A DNA stretch of 64,000 nt, taken from Porodaedalea pini. Its lineage: Eukaryota > Basidiomycota > Agaricomycetes > Hymenochaetales > Hymenochaetaceae. A program made the position numbers and the translations under genes. This document shows, in pieces, positions 45,034-56,660 of this stretch (the stretch's first letter is position 1; every line of letters begins with the position of its first letter). Location: NCBI GenBank assembly GCA_002794775.1, contig NBAY01000035.1, forward strand, positions 310,001-374,000, written 5' to 3'. The notes below the pieces were generated by a model, which made no database searches, had not been told where the DNA came from, and saw only the letters and a program-made list of their open reading frames with translations.

Positions 45034-46113
45034 ATGTCGACAGAAGGTTTCAGCCAACAGCAAATGGCGCAGATCGCGGCCATCGTTGCGAATGCCTTCG
45101 CCCATCAGGCGAACAACGCCCCAGCACCGGTCGCGACCGCTAACACCCCGACTCCCAACATAGACATCGCCCGACCACGTGAATTCACTGGTGGCGGCGA
45201 TTACCTTGACTTCAGACGCGAAGTCCTTCTTTTCGTGTCCGCGAACCCAAACCGATACCCTACGTCGGAGAGTAAGATTTACGTAGCTCTCTCCTACCTG
45301 AAGGGTGGTAATGCGGCAACGTGGGCGCAGAACTACGTCGAGGAGTCGACAACGGCGGGAGTCGTTACCTTCACGGACAGCTGGGAAAGATTCCAGGAAC
45401 GACTCGACGCCTCGTTCGACGATCCGAACCGAAAGGAAGCTGCGTTGAAGGATTTCCGGGAGAAGGTTCAGAAGGACCTCACCGCGGATAAATTCTTCCA
45501 ACAACTTGACGTCATCATCAAGCGGGCGGAACTGAAAGATGACAGCGTTATCTGCGACCGCCTCAAGCGAGCAATGAACATCGAGGTAGTCCGCGGCGTG
45601 CTGAGGTCGACGCCTGTACCGACGACGTATGAGGCGTGGAAGAACAAAGCTATCGAGATCGATCGCGGAGAACAGCAGATCCGCGCGATTCAACGAGGCC
45701 GCCCGTTCATACTGCAACCTCGCCAACAACAACCGGCACCCCCCGCTCGGCGCCAAGTTGCAACCCCGCACGTCGACAAACGCGACGCGACCGGCGTCAC
45801 GTTCGGAGGTATCGGACAACCGATGGACGTCTCTATGAACGAGGCACGTCGCAGAAGAGCTTGCTGGATCTGTGGTCAAGAAGGCCACTTCAAGGACAGG
45901 TGCCCGCAGGGGAAACCGATTATCCAGCGTATGCTGGAACTGATGGCCCCTGGCGAACGCCGCATCCTCGCAGACGAGCTCGGAGCGATGAAGGAGTCAG
46001 CCTTCGAGGAAGTCGTAGACACTCGGAGGTCGACGGTGGAGGACTATGTGGAGGAAGGAGAGAATGACGAAGAGGTCGTTGACTCGCAGGGTTTTGCGAG
46101 TGGTCAGGCGTAG
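45034..46113 (+). CDS. gag: Gag polyprotein of the gypsy provirus
   Basis: A 359-residue frame from ATG at 45034. Residues about 45-230 match retrotransposon gag (RREVLLFVSANPNRYPTSESK, VALSYLKGGNAATWAQNY, KFFQQLDVIIKRA). A CCHC zinc knuckle, CWICGQEGHFKDRC, lies at about residues 277-290. The C-terminus is acidic. The last 46 nt overlap the pol frame. The protein would assemble the particle that packages the element RNA. Confidence 0.95.
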   Translation: MSTEGFSQQQMAQIAAIVANAFAHQANNAPAPVATANTPTPNIDIARPREFTGGGDYLDFRREVLLFVSANPNRYPTSESKIYVALSYLKGGNAATWAQNYVEESTTAGVVTFTDSWERFQERLDASFDDPNRKEAALKDFREKVQKDLTADKFFQQLDVIIKRAELKDDSVICDRLKRAMNIEVVRGVLRSTPVPTTYEAWKNKAIEIDRGEQQIRAIQRGRPFILQPRQQQPAPPARRQVATPHVDKRDATGVTFGGIGQPMDVSMNEARRRRACWICGQEGHFKDRCPQGKPIIQRMLELMAPGERRILADELGAMKESAFEEVVDTRRSTVEDYVEEGENDEEVVDSQGFASGQA

Positions 46114-49100
46114 CCATCGGGGCGACTGACCGGGAAGAACAAGGGACTTTGAATCCGGACTCGTTAAAATATAACCAACCGTCTGTACAACACGTAGATG
46201 CGAACGACGTCGATGGTTTTCCGGAGTATGAAGTCCCCACCGGTGTGAAAAGAAGTGAAGGATACGAGCAGTTGTTCATGAGAGGAACTGGCGGACGCCA
46301 GCTGGACCTTCTCCTGAACGTCGGACACAGTGTGAAAGGCGAAGTGAGGGAGGTAGATGCTCACGCGCTCGTGGACTCGGGATGTACAGGATCGTGCATC
46401 GACGTGAGGTTCGTCGAACGGTATGGACTAGAGACGAAGCGGTATATCCGACCCCTTGCGGTGCTCAATGCCGACGGCACGCACAACGAAGCTGGGTTGA
46501 TCGAGGAATACGTTGACGTTGAACTCACGATCAGTCATCATAAGGAACAGATCGTCCTGGCAGTAACCTCATTGGCGTCTTCTAACATCTTCCTGGGGTA
46601 CGACTGGCTTCGACGACACAATCCAGAGGTCAACTGGAAGACGGGGACACTCGACTTTACTCGCTGTCCAGGTGAATGCGTGGTAGAGAAGAACGACGAG
46701 GAAGGTATGCGGAGGGTGTGGAGAGCAGCAGAGGAGACGAGGAGGGTGAGAGAGGTGCGAATGGACAAGGAGTCCTGGCCTGCATACCTCAACGACTACG
46801 CCGACGTCTTTAGCGAAAAAGGCTTCGAAAAGCTACCGGAACACCGACCGTGGGACCACGTCATCGACTTGAAGCCCGACTTCAAACCAAGTGACTGTAA
46901 AATCTACCCGCTCACGCCAACAGAGCAACAGTCACTCAAGGACTTCCTCGATGAGAACTTGAAGTCGGGTCGCATTCGACGATCGATATCGCCCATGGCG
47001 TCGCCCTTCTTCTTCATTAAGAAGGCCGACAAATCGCTACGCCCGATCCAGGATTACCGTAAGCTCAATGACGGTACGATCAAGAACAAGTATCCCCTCC
47101 CTCTCATTGACGAACTCGTCGACAAGGTCAAGAAAGCGAAGTACATCACTAAGCTTGACCTTCGCTGGGGGTACTACAATATCCGGATCCGCGAGGGTGA
47201 CGAATGGAAGGCAGCGTTTCGCACAAACATGGGCCTCTTCGAACCGACGGTCATGTTCTTTGGTCTCTGCAACGCCCCGGCAACGTTCCAGGCTTTTGTC
47301 AATCACATCTTCAAGGAACTGATTTACGCTAACCTGATCATCGTATACCTCGACGACATATTGATCCTCTCGGAGACCATTGAGGAACATATAGACACGT
47401 CGAGGCGCGTCCTTCAGATCCTGCGAGAGAATGGCCTGTACCTGAAGCCGGAGAAGTGCGAATTTGACGCCAAGGTCGTCAAATACCTCGGCCACATCAT
47501 CGGTAATGGCGAGATCAAGGCTGACCCAGCAAAGACGGAGGCGATTGCGAACTGGCCGGTCCCACGAAACCTGAAACAGCTACAACAATTCCTCGGCATG
47601 GGTAATTGGCTACGACGGTTCATCAAGGACTACAGTAAGGTGGTCCATCCGCTGACGTCGTTAACGGGCAAGAAGGACTGGGTATGGGAGACCGAACAGC
47701 AAGAAGCGTTCGAGGAGCTGAGACGACGTCTCTGCTCACCTCCAGTCCTAGCCATCGCCAACGACGAGGGTCCTTTCCGCGTAGAAGCGGACTCGTCAAA
47801 CTTTGCGCTCGGTGGTGTGTTGTTGCAAAAACAGGAAGGGAAGTGGAGGGTGATTGCCTATAGATCAGAAGCGCTCCTACCCGCTGAACGAAACTACGAG
47901 ATCTACGACAAGGAGATGCTCGCGATCGTTTCGGCGCTCAAGGAATGGCGACAATACCTCCTCGGCGCTCGCCACACGATCGAAATCTGGTCCGACCACG
48001 CTAACCTCACCTACTTCAGGTCAGCGCAGAAGCTGAGCTACCGTCAAGCCCGCTGGCGAACCGAACTCGAAGAGTTTGACTTCCACCTCGAACACAAGTC
48101 GGGGAAGACGATGGGCAAAGCGGACCTATTATCGCGCAAAGCAGATTACGACAAGGGCCAGGATGACAACGACGGCATCGTCTTCATCAAGGAAAAGTGG
48201 TTGAATCGTGGAATAGTGAGGACGTCGCGGGATGAAGTGTTGGAACGAGTGGGTGAAGCGCAGAGGGCACAAGACGAGTCGGAAAGGCCGACGAATATGG
48301 TAGAAGTCGACGGGTTGTGGCGAATGAAAGGCAAGGTGTACGTGCCGTCGACGATGAAGGAAGCGGTGTTGAGGGAGTGCCACGACTCGGCCCTGGCAGG
48401 ACATCCGGGATCGTCGAAGACGGTCGAACTGGTACGTCGAGACTTCTGGTGGGCGTCGATGTTCTCCGATGTCCGAGCATACGTCCGAGGATGTGACCGC
48501 TGCCAACGAACGAAGGCTCTGAGGGCATCAAGGTCGAGGCCACTTCATCCAAACGCGGTCCCTGAAGGTCCCTGGGAAATTGTCACGGTCGACCTCATCG
48601 GAGAACTCCCGGACTCCAAGGGGCACAACGCAATCTGCGTTTTCGTCGATAGGTTCTCGAAACAGATGCACGCGATCCCGACGACGACAAAATTGTCAGC
48701 GGAAGGCATGGCTCAACTGTACCGCGACCACGTCTTCCGTTTCCATGGCTTGCCAAAAAAGATCATCCATGACCGAGGCACGCAGTTTGACGCATCAATG
48801 ATGAGGGAGCTGTACAAACTCCTACACATCGAAGGCAACCCGTCGACGGCGTATCACCCGCAAACGGACGGTCAGACAGAACGCGTCAACCAAGAGCTCG
48901 AACAGTACCTCCGGCTCTTCGTCGACCATCGACAGTCAGACTGGAAAGACTGGCTCCCTCTCGCAGAGTTCGCCTACAACAACCGAGAACACTCGGCGAC
49001 AAAGATGTCACCCTTCTACGCGAACACTGGACGTCACCCTAGGAGCTTCGACGCCGTACGAACTTCCTCTACCAACATGTCGGCAGAAGAATTCGCGAAG

Positions 49101-49739
49101 CACATCAAGGAGACCCATCGCGCGGCAAGGGACAATCTGGTCAAGGCAGCAGAAGACATGAAACGCTACCATGACCGGACGGCAGGAGCAGCGGTGGAAT
49201 ACAAGGCTGGCGACAAGGTCTTCCTTGACGGGCGAAACATCAGTACGGACTCGCCGACAAAGAAACTTGCAGACAAATGGTACGGCCCCTTTGACGTCGT
49301 CGACAAGGTAGGAGCGAGCGCGTACAAGCTCAAACTCCCGAAGCGATGGAAAAAGGTCCACCCTGTCTTCAACGAAGCCCTGTTGAAACCCGCCATTGAA
49401 CCGTCGTTTGAGAGCCAGAAGCTACCGCTACCGCCACCACCGGAAATCGTCGACAACGAAGAGGAATACGAGGTTGAAGAGGTCATTGACTCACGTCTGC
49501 ACCGAGGTAAACTACAGTACCTCGTCAAGTGGGTCGGGTACAACGAACCGACCTGGCAACCGGAGACGGACTTTGGCGAGAACGCAAAGGAGGCAATTGC
49601 TGAATTCTACCTCAAACACCCCGGTGCTCCCCGCAAACTCGATATCCCTCGCTCACGACTCCGTCCGCTCTTCGTCGACACCGAGCCAGACGACCGTGAT
49701 CTTGGTTGGTCGGGACGCCCAACCTTGAGGGGGGGGTAA
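46068..49739 (+). CDS. pol: Pol polyprotein: protease, reverse transcriptase, RNase H, integrase, chromodomain
   Basis: The frame is open from 46068 and has no ATG near its start, so pol probably needs a -1 ribosomal frameshift from gag. Counted from 46149, domains are: aspartic protease (VDSGCTG near residue 76), reverse transcriptase (YLDDILILS near 399), RNase H (EADSSNFALGG near 546, WSDHANLTY near 614), integrase zinc finger (HDSALAGHPG...CDRCQRTK, about 743-790), integrase core (D at TVDLIGEL, D at IHDRGTQFD, E at TERVNQELEQ), and a chromodomain (EEYEVEEVIDSRLHRGKLQY, then LVKWVGYNEPTW, from about 1104). The chromodomain places it among chromoviruses and would guide insertion by chromatin marks. 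The frame ends at TAA 49737-49739 within the polypurine tract. Confidence 0.95.
46089..46095 (+). promoter_or_regulatory. Candidate -1 ribosomal frameshift site
   Basis: Within the gag-pol overlap (46068-46113), the gag-frame codons read ca|G GGT TTT|, which is the X XXY YYZ heptamer GGGTTTT. It sits 15 bases before the gag stop, and slipping back one base enters the pol frame. The decayed copy at 1-6768 has a one-base change here (GGATTTT). Downstream RNA structure was not computed. Confidence 0.6.
49726..49739 (+). other. Polypurine tract
   Basis: A run of G with flanking A (tgaggggggggtaa) directly abuts the 3' LTR that starts at 49740. This is where plus-strand DNA synthesis is primed in LTR elements. 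Confidence 0.85.
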
Positions 49740-50163
49740 TGTCAGGACTCGAACTTCCCCTTTTCTTTATTTCCCCTTTTCCTTTTTCGTTTCTGTTAAT
49801 CGCTCCTTTTCATTATCTTTAATCATCTTTCCAATCACTTCCCACACTCCCTCTACACGACCTTCATTCGTTCCATTCCCACTCGTTATGTAATGTTAGG
49901 TAATATAGTCTCACGGTCGTCGCTATATAAGGTCTCAGGAATCGCATGAACTCCTTGTTCTGCTTTTCCTCTTACCTCCGCGTCGACCTAGGTGAGACTC
50001 GTCCCCCTTGTATTAGTCTAGTCTTGTATTAATCCTCTTACCTCCGCGTCGACCTAGCCTGAGTATAGCGTGTCCCGAGTTCCCGCTCGAGTATAGCACG
50101 TCCCAGACGACAGTCAGCCGAGGCCTGCCCAGTCTGAGTCGTCTCCCGGACTCCCGCCTAACA
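49740..50163 (+). repeat. 3' LTR of the gypsy provirus
   Basis: 424 bp, starting TGTCAGGACTC and ending CCGCCTAACA. No difference from the 5' LTR was found by eye. Target duplication GATAT follows. Confidence 0.95.
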
Positions 50164-51341
50164 GATATCCATCGAGCAACAATCCACCGAACTGTTGCTC
50201 AACACGAGCGCATGGGGCATTTACGACAGGAGGGCACGAGGACCGGAAGACCAAGGTTGCTTGATTATGCGGATACACAGGTGAGTGCATTTTTTGAATT
50301 GTAATGACTCGCTGCGGCTAACTGAACTATAGTATCTCTTGAGCACGATAGAGCATCGCAAGGACCAGTACTTAGACGAGGTGAGGGAGGAGCTGGAAAG
50401 GGTAACAGGCAAGAAGGTTTTGGACACTACAGTATGGAGGTCTCTGCGCCGGGCTGGGTTCACTCTGAAGACGGTGCGGTGATGCTTATGGCTTCGCATC
50501 AGCAAACTTACTCTGCTCAAGATATCAAAAAGGGCACTTGAACGCAGCGAGTCCGCTCGGCTCCGGTACACATTGAGAATGGGATCTCAATATGAGGCAG
50601 AACAGCTCGTCTTTGTCGACAAGAGCGCATGCGACCGACGTACCTTCTTGAGGAAGAAAGCATGGGCTTTGCAGGGTTATCAGGCATGTCGGAAAGTGAT
50701 CTTTACACGGGGAAAAAGGTGCGATGCTTACCTTTATGACTGCAGATCTGACTGCTTGCCTCTTCTAGGTATTCGATCTTGCCCGCAATCACTTCGACTG
50801 GCATGCTTGACTGTACAATACTGGAAGGATCCTTCAATGCCACCTCCTTCTCCGCATTTATCAGGGATCTCTTGGACCACATGCAACCTTGGCCGGCCCA
50901 AAACTCTGTTGTGGTGATGGACAACTGCACAATCCACAAGTCACTGGAAATCCGCGAACTCATTGAGTCAAGGTCCGTCTATTTTGACCTGTCGTGCTGC
51001 GACGCAGGGCTCTTACTGATCTGACTCCGCACAGGGGCATGAAGCTGGAATTTCTCCCCGCGTATTCTCCGGACTTCAACCCGATCGAGCTGGCATTCTC
51101 TCTGCTGAAATCTCGACTTCGTCGGGTCAAATTCAGTGATGAGGAAACGGACGCTTCAGTATTCGCGAAGCTTTATGGTGAAACCATGTCTATCAGTGCT
51201 GCGGACTGTCGTGCTTTCTATCATCATTGCGGTTATCTCTGTTAGTGTCGGGTTTCTTCATCGAGTGGATACAGGCTTCCTTGTCACTGTCTCAACTGGT
51301 CCAACAATGTAATATATTCTGTCTATATGATGTACGCATAA

Positions 51342-53142
51342 CTACTGTTCCTTGATGTGAGAAACATCCTCCTGCGCATATCGAACGATACGATTGAGTA
51401 ACCCAATGCTTGCCTCCACTTGAGCATCAATAACCATCTTCTCGAGCCTTCCAAATTCTAAGTAAGCCAAGTCATCCAAGCGTTTAACATCATTGGCCTC
51501 AAAAACAGGTAGCAGAGACCTGTATTGGTAGTCATCGCGGCCTCTCTCCATGTCATCGTGCAATGATTCAATCCAATTCCGAACAGAAGGGTAATCGCGT
51601 GGCCTGCGCTCAGCTATCACCCGGTTATGCATTTCGTAGTGCTGGGCAATGACCGGCTGGTTGAAAGGTTGCATTGGCACTACAGTTGCCACTGTTCCGG
51701 CTGTCACAGGAGCACTGTTGGGGAGGGATGTTGTAGGCCCAGTTGCTATGTCAGAGCCGGTTCCTGCGCTGGCATTGTCAACTGCTTTCCACTGCTTGTC
51801 CAATACTTTCAGTTGCCCCGGTACTTCGTCCACTTTGACTCCGGGAGTATTCTTATACTGGACAAAGTATGCTTTTAGTCCGGTGAGATTGTGCTTTGTC
51901 AATGGACTCACAATCAGTTTTGCATGTTCAACAAGATGTTTGTTGGAATACATAAGATGGTCTTTTGACCCTCTTATTTTACCACAGAGCCTGCCGTCGT
52001 GTTTATCGCATTTGAACGCTGCTGCGATTTGCGCCATAATCCGTTCGAGTGCAGCATCGTAAGCTTCCTTAGCACCGGTGACCCCTGAAGGAGTCGCATT
52101 CGTTCTAGTTGCACTTTGCTGTTTATTGCTGTTCCCATTGTTCCCGCGTGTATTCTTCACTGCATGTCAGGAACCACTTTATACATCAAATACTATAGAC
52201 GAACCTGATTACTGAGATTCCGAATGACAATTCCGGGGTTTTCGTTACCTCGTTTCTTCTTCTTTTCAGCTGCTTGATGCCTGTGAACTCATTTGAACAG
52301 CGCGTCCAACTGGTCTTGTGTATCCAAATATTCTGGTTCGAGCTTTGTCCCAGACTTCACAGACCAGCAAGCTGTGTAACCAAGTTGGTCGAATGTAGAA
52401 CGGCCCCGGGTGATTGAAACCGCTTCATTGATCAAATCAGCCAGCGACATCTTGGAGTTGATCTTCATGTCTCGCACGCCAGTACCGTCATGAATTTTTA
52501 CCATGACTTCCAGTTCGGGCTTTTTCTCTGCAGCAGGTGTCGATGTGATCCATCCATAAGCTTTTGCATGTCCAAGGGAGGGAGTATTCCAGTCCACATA
52601 CTCGCCAGCTATACTTTTCTTAGCCACAGCCTTAGGCAACAATGAATGGAGGTTTCGTACCATCATCAAGATGGAAAGAACGCTCATCAGGCTTGTCAGG
52701 GGAGTCAGGAATTTCATCGAAGGCCGATCTGTCATCGTCAAAACCCTGCGTTTCATTCATAGTGTCGTTCAAGCCAAGTCCTGAAGCCCGAACGACGTCC
52801 GCAATGGATATATCCCCCTGATCTTCAGGCGAATGCTCCTGTTCAACTGTATCCTTGTCATTGCCCTTCTTGCGCGGCTATGGGCATGAAAACCGGTCAG
52901 AGAGAGCATTTGCATCAAATTTCACAACTCACAGTTCGGCGGGTCGGCTTTGCTGTTGTAGCATATTTCTTCCCACTCGATTTCGACTGCTTTTTTGCGG
53001 GAGTTTCGGGGACCTGATTGGGGACTTCATTTTTCCTGGGGCGACCAACAGGGCGTTTCTTCATCTGCACAGCTAATTCCGCAGCTAGTTCTTCGCCGTC
53101 TTTGAGTTTTTTGGACTTCTTTCTGACACGTTGAGGCGGCAT
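51342..53142 (-). pseudogene. Cargo gene A: AT-hook-like protein, probably broken
   Basis: Not recognised as a named family. Reading from 53142: a Lys/Arg-rich start (MPPQRVRKKSKKLKDG), then KKRPVGRPRKNE, an AT-hook-like GRP core; after an intron at about 52930-52875, an acidic region (DISIADVVRASGLGLNDTMNETQ); then a folded-looking domain (AYGWITSTPAAEKKPELEVM, KIHDGTGVRDMKIN), and finally a 272-codon stretch from 52160 to the stop at 51342-51344. That stretch contains a helical C-terminus (DDLAYLEFGRLEKMVIDAQ). The frame shifts near 52640-52650 with no intron of usable length. An in-frame TGA at 52289-52291 follows DQLDALFK before the frame continues as HQAAEKKKKRG. Either unusual splicing is needed or the gene is inactivated. 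The 3' end is tail-to-tail with the left transposase. Confidence 0.6.
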
Positions 53143-53522
53143 CGTAGGGTCAGGAAAAGAAACGCAATTCGATTTCGCTTAGAGCATCGGATATTTTTGC
53201 TTACCGAATATTTTGGTACCTAAGCCTCCCGAAAGATGTCGGCGACCTCTACCTCCTTCATGACTATTGCTTTCATGCCGACTGAGCCATTGTGGACCAA
53301 GGTTGAAGGTAGGGAACTGGCTATCCCAATGCGGCAAGAATACAAAAGGAGGGTTCAGGGCATCAAAATGCACCGGTCTCATCTTTATCTCTCGTCCTTC
53401 TCCTCCCATCCCCATCAGTCTTGCTCTCCCGCCTCATCGCTCACCCCTATAAGTACCCATTGCTACGGAAGGACAAGCTGGACGGCATCCTATGGATCCT
53501 TCCAGTGACATAGTCATGGTTA
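53143..53522. promoter_or_regulatory. Divergent promoter region between cargo genes A and B
   Basis: The 380-bp spacer between start codons of two divergent genes must hold both promoters. No TATA box is obvious. I see nothing else here. Confidence 0.45.
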
Positions 53523-56318
53523 ATGGTACGGAATAGATCGCCACGTTCTAAGTCTTTGGTGGCTTACAAACAGGCATTTTGTGTAGCACCCAGTGAAGTT
53601 CATGATCATGAAGACACCATGGAAGACTCTGAGCAGTTGCAAGAGGTGCTATCTGGTAAGCATATGTCTTCCCTGGTAAGTTCCATGGGCCCTTCTGACG
53701 TGACGTCAGATGAAGTTTCTTCTGAAGGACCTGCAGAGAATGATTCAAAAGGAAAGGGAAAGGAAGTGGCTCGAGAGCGTTCAGGGGAGGAATCTAGTCG
53801 TAGTAGCCGTAAGTACTATTTATACAATTGCTGCGGGATCGTCCTGATGCATCTGTGCACTATTTTTCAGCGTCCGAAAGTGCAGCGCTAAAGAAGCAGC
53901 TCGTTCAAGCGAAGGCATCACAGTCCTATGACGAAGTTGTGGTAATTGCGGAGGCAGCTGTTGCTAAGCATGGTCAGATTGAGGAAAAGTCAAAGCGGCG
54001 TAAAAAACGTCTTCACGCCAGAAAAAATTATGATTCTCTCTTGGCTAGGATAACCCAACTCGAGTCACAAATCCACACAAGCGAGGCCACCGTGCTTCGA
54101 ACTGTTCAAGATGTTGCTGCAGCCGACGAGGCACGTTCTTCGGAGGCCCAGGTCGGCCTTCTTTTTGTCACGGATCGGGTTAATACGTTGGAGGAGAAAA
54201 ATGAACAAAGCGAAATCAATGTGCGTCGAGTAGAAGATGAAATACGTGGTGTACTTAGTCTTCATATGGATGCTATTCTCGGGGTAAAGCTCCTTCTCTA
54301 GTATCACTCTACTTGATTCTCACATTCTGATTTAGGAGCCTGAAGCGGCGGATAAGCTGCGCCTTCGAAAATTAATCGAGGAAGGAAAGATTATACTCCT
54401 TACGGGATTCAGTGTTGCGGAGCGTGTCCTGCAGATTCGCTACTGCTCGGGAAACACTTCAAATAATGAGGATGTCCGCAAGCCTAAAAGGATTCATTAT
54501 TTCATCCCGATCGACCACCCTCGTATTCAGGAAAACACAGCGTGTGACCCGTGGACATACGAACGGGTCTTGAGGGACCTTGTGCAGCGCGCTCAAACCC
54601 CAAAGGCAGGCCCTGGCGTGCCCTTCGAGGCATTCAAATCAATCGCCAATATAACGGAAAACCACGCATTCGATCTCGGGCAACTCTATCCGAAGTACGA
54701 CAGAGAGAAGGTAATCCAAAACTTGCACGACTTGTTAGCTGCTTTTATGCGTGCTCATGAACGGCCGAGTTTCTGGGAGATGAACGCTTCGCTTTCCTTT
54801 GTCGTGAGGGTGGAACAGGCAGGATATGGAGATTGCAAACCTTTCTGCGACCGGGCCCAATACAACGATGCGGACGCCCTTGTTCTGGCGGAAGTTATTA
54901 GGAGCGGACTTCCGCAGGCATCCGAGATATCCACGGAGCTAAAGGGGAAACCCGAGACTATGAGCAAAATCGAGAGTTTCGCGGGCCACGAAGCGATGTG
55001 GATTTTCAATCAGTATCAGCAAAAGTCTAAAAAGAGTTGGCCTAAAAGAGGCTCTGCTCACTACTCCACGCACTCTTCCCAACTCTCCGACGTGGGCTCT
55101 ACCCCTTGCGATACTGTATTGGGCGCGCAATTTGATTTGAAAAAGAGACTTACGCGCGATTCTGTCAACCGAATCGCATACGTACTTTGTCTCGCCTTCA
55201 GACAACGAAAAGAGGATGTGGATATCTTGTTTAGCGCTTCCCCGATACCGCAACTGGAGGGACCGGAAAAATATGATTTTAAGTCGGCCGATAGTCGAAT
55301 GAGAGAATATGCCGGTCTTGTTGTGGATCCTTGTAATGAAGCAAGCTTGTCATACGAAGAACTGGACGCCCGAGTACTTCTCGCAGAGGCCAGTGCGCCA
55401 GCGGGCAGTGTGAAGCACTCGCTATGCAGGAATTACAGGAATCTTAGGGCGTATATGCCTTTCATCAAGGACCTGTCTGCGCTATCGGCAGCTCTCAAGC
55501 TCTTGGAGGACGGAATTGCCGACATTCTATTGCGGGAAGATGCCTATGACTCACTCGTAGTTGCGTTACACGGAGGTGCCCATGATATGTCCGAGCCTGT
55601 GGAATCTTACGAAGCTGCAATAAAGGCATTGGAGGAGCGTGGCGTTTCGCAGGGGCAGTTTAAGGAGTGTGCTCCACATTTCAGAGCGATTTTGGCCGTC
55701 CAGCAGGGAATCAACATGCATAACAGTATCCCCGACGGACCTATAAGCGTAGGGTTCCCCCTTCCACATGTGGACAATGCGGTGCGATCCAGTGAACGGG
55801 AATCCAGTGCATTGCAATCCTATCCGTCGTCATCTGCGAAATCATTTCGCAAGCGTCCCGCTGACGATCATGCCCTTACGACGAGGCCAGAGAAAAAAAA
55901 GAATCGATCGGATTACCCGCATGACGAAGGCCCCTCTAATTCGAAAGGAGGCATGGCTCGTGGAGACACGTCCCCGCCATCCCCCCTCACTTCGTCCTCG
56001 CTCCAGCCAGGCCCCTCTAATTCGTTTAATGCCGGAAGGGGAGGCACGGCTCATGGAAACACATCCCGGTCCCTCCTCACTTCGTCCTCGTCCCGGCCAC
56101 CTCCCCCCGCTGACTGGCATCAGACTTACGAGAACTACAGAAGAGAGGGTGGAAGAGAGGGTAGAAGCGACCAGAAACGGAGACACGACTACCACTCCGG
56201 AAGAGAGGATAGAGACTACCAGAGACGGGAATACAGCTACTCCGGAAGAGAGGATAGAGACTACCAGAGACGGGAATACAGCTACTCCAGAAGAGGGGGT
56301 AGACGTGGACATCACTGA
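53523..56318 (+). CDS. Cargo gene B: large coiled-coil protein with Arg/Tyr-rich repeated tail (unknown)
   Basis: Exons 53523-53808, 53871-54283 and 54336-56318 encode 893 residues with consistent phases. I do not recognise the family. The N-terminus is Ser/Glu-rich. Residues about 100-235 look like a coiled coil (KQLVQAKASQSYDEVVVIA, RITQLESQIHTSEATVLRT). The central part (about 240-720) is globular, with blocks such as VPFEAFKSIANITENHAFDL, AGHEAMWIFNQYQQKSKKSW and DSVNRIAYVLCLAFRQRKED. The last 140 residues are Ser/Pro/Arg-rich and end in tandem units GREDRDYQRREYSYS encoded by a 45-bp DNA repeat (about 56200-56290). The tail could bind RNA or drive condensation, by analogy only. The frame is open throughout, unlike gene A. 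An ATG at 53516 in another frame is followed by a quick stop, so I chose 53523. Confidence 0.8.
56203..56290 (+). repeat. 45-bp tandem repeat in the 3' end of gene B
   Basis: A unit beginning ggaagagaggatagagacta is present twice almost exactly, with a diverged half-unit before it and a partial one after. It stays in frame, so units can be gained or lost without breaking the protein. Confidence 0.8.
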
Positions 56319-56660
56319 GAGAGTTCCGGAAGAGTTGCTCTGACATCACGACGATGACCTCGAGGCGTCCAAGGTGGTCACTGGAGCGGCGGTAATGAGG
56401 AGGGACTCAAGCGTGGATCAAATCGGTCTGAACAATCAGACACATGCTCTCGCATAGCCTCAAATCCTTTTGTCTACTATTTCCTTTTGTATTCCTCCTA
56501 CTAAGTCTTCTTTCATACAGAAATACCAGGGTTTTGTATGATTAGTTGTGTAGAATGTACATTTTATTTATTCAATGATTGAAGTTTACTGCTAGAAAGT
56601 GACCATGATGATGGAGTGCGTGATGTTCCGCACCGCTCAACTCATTGTCCATCGCTACGA
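56319..56660. other. 3' flank of gene B
   Basis: AT-rich 3' sequence with possible polyadenylation signals (attttatttattc near 56562) and no gene. Confidence 0.5.

Larger units (their letters stand above)
43906..50163 (+). mobile_element. Full-length Ty3/gypsy chromovirus
   Basis: A 6,258-bp element with 424-bp LTRs at both ends (43906-44329 and 49740-50163), GATAT target duplications (43901-43905 and 50164-50168), a 0.7-kb leader, gag (45034-46113), pol in the -1 frame relative to gag, and a polypurine tract ending at 49739. The two LTRs look identical by eye, and gag and pol are open, so the insertion is recent and may still be competent. I could not identify the tRNA primer from the sequence after 44329. 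It is inserted in the left transposase gene and oriented in the same direction. Confidence 0.96.
43748..51245 (+). pseudogene. Tc1/mariner-like DDE transposase, left copy, split by gypsy insertion
   Basis: Ignoring the provirus, exons 43748-43905, 50169-50280, 50333-50473, 50522-50718, 50769-50972 and 51035-51245 give a 340-residue protein with consistent phases. The N-terminus has a helix-turn-helix (around FTVHDLARVID and the following RATIHRTVAQHE). The C-terminal DDE_3-type catalytic domain has the three acidic positions at VFVDKSACDR, VVMDNCTIHKS and the E of SPDFNPIELAF. The gypsy element is inserted at codon 53 (GAT AT|), with GATAT duplicated. The frame otherwise seems intact. It is identical to the right copy at 56888-58551. 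Confidence 0.93.
43124..51386. repeat. Left arm of the long inverted repeat (with gypsy provirus inserted)
   Basis: Outside the provirus (43906-50163 plus a duplicated GATAT), the sequence is, as far as I can see, identical to the reverse complement of the right arm. The outer match ends exactly at the TA target. The inner match ends at 51386 (paired with 56747), within the 3' end of gene A. Confidence 0.9.

Noticed and set aside
44992..45888. A 298-codon open frame on the minus strand.
   Set aside because: It lies antisense to gag, which has clear domains; the antisense frame is a by-product of GC-rich codon use.
55842..56315. A 157-codon minus-strand frame full of repeated SGVAVFPSLVVSILS units.
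   Set aside because: It is the antisense reading of the 45-bp repeat in gene B.
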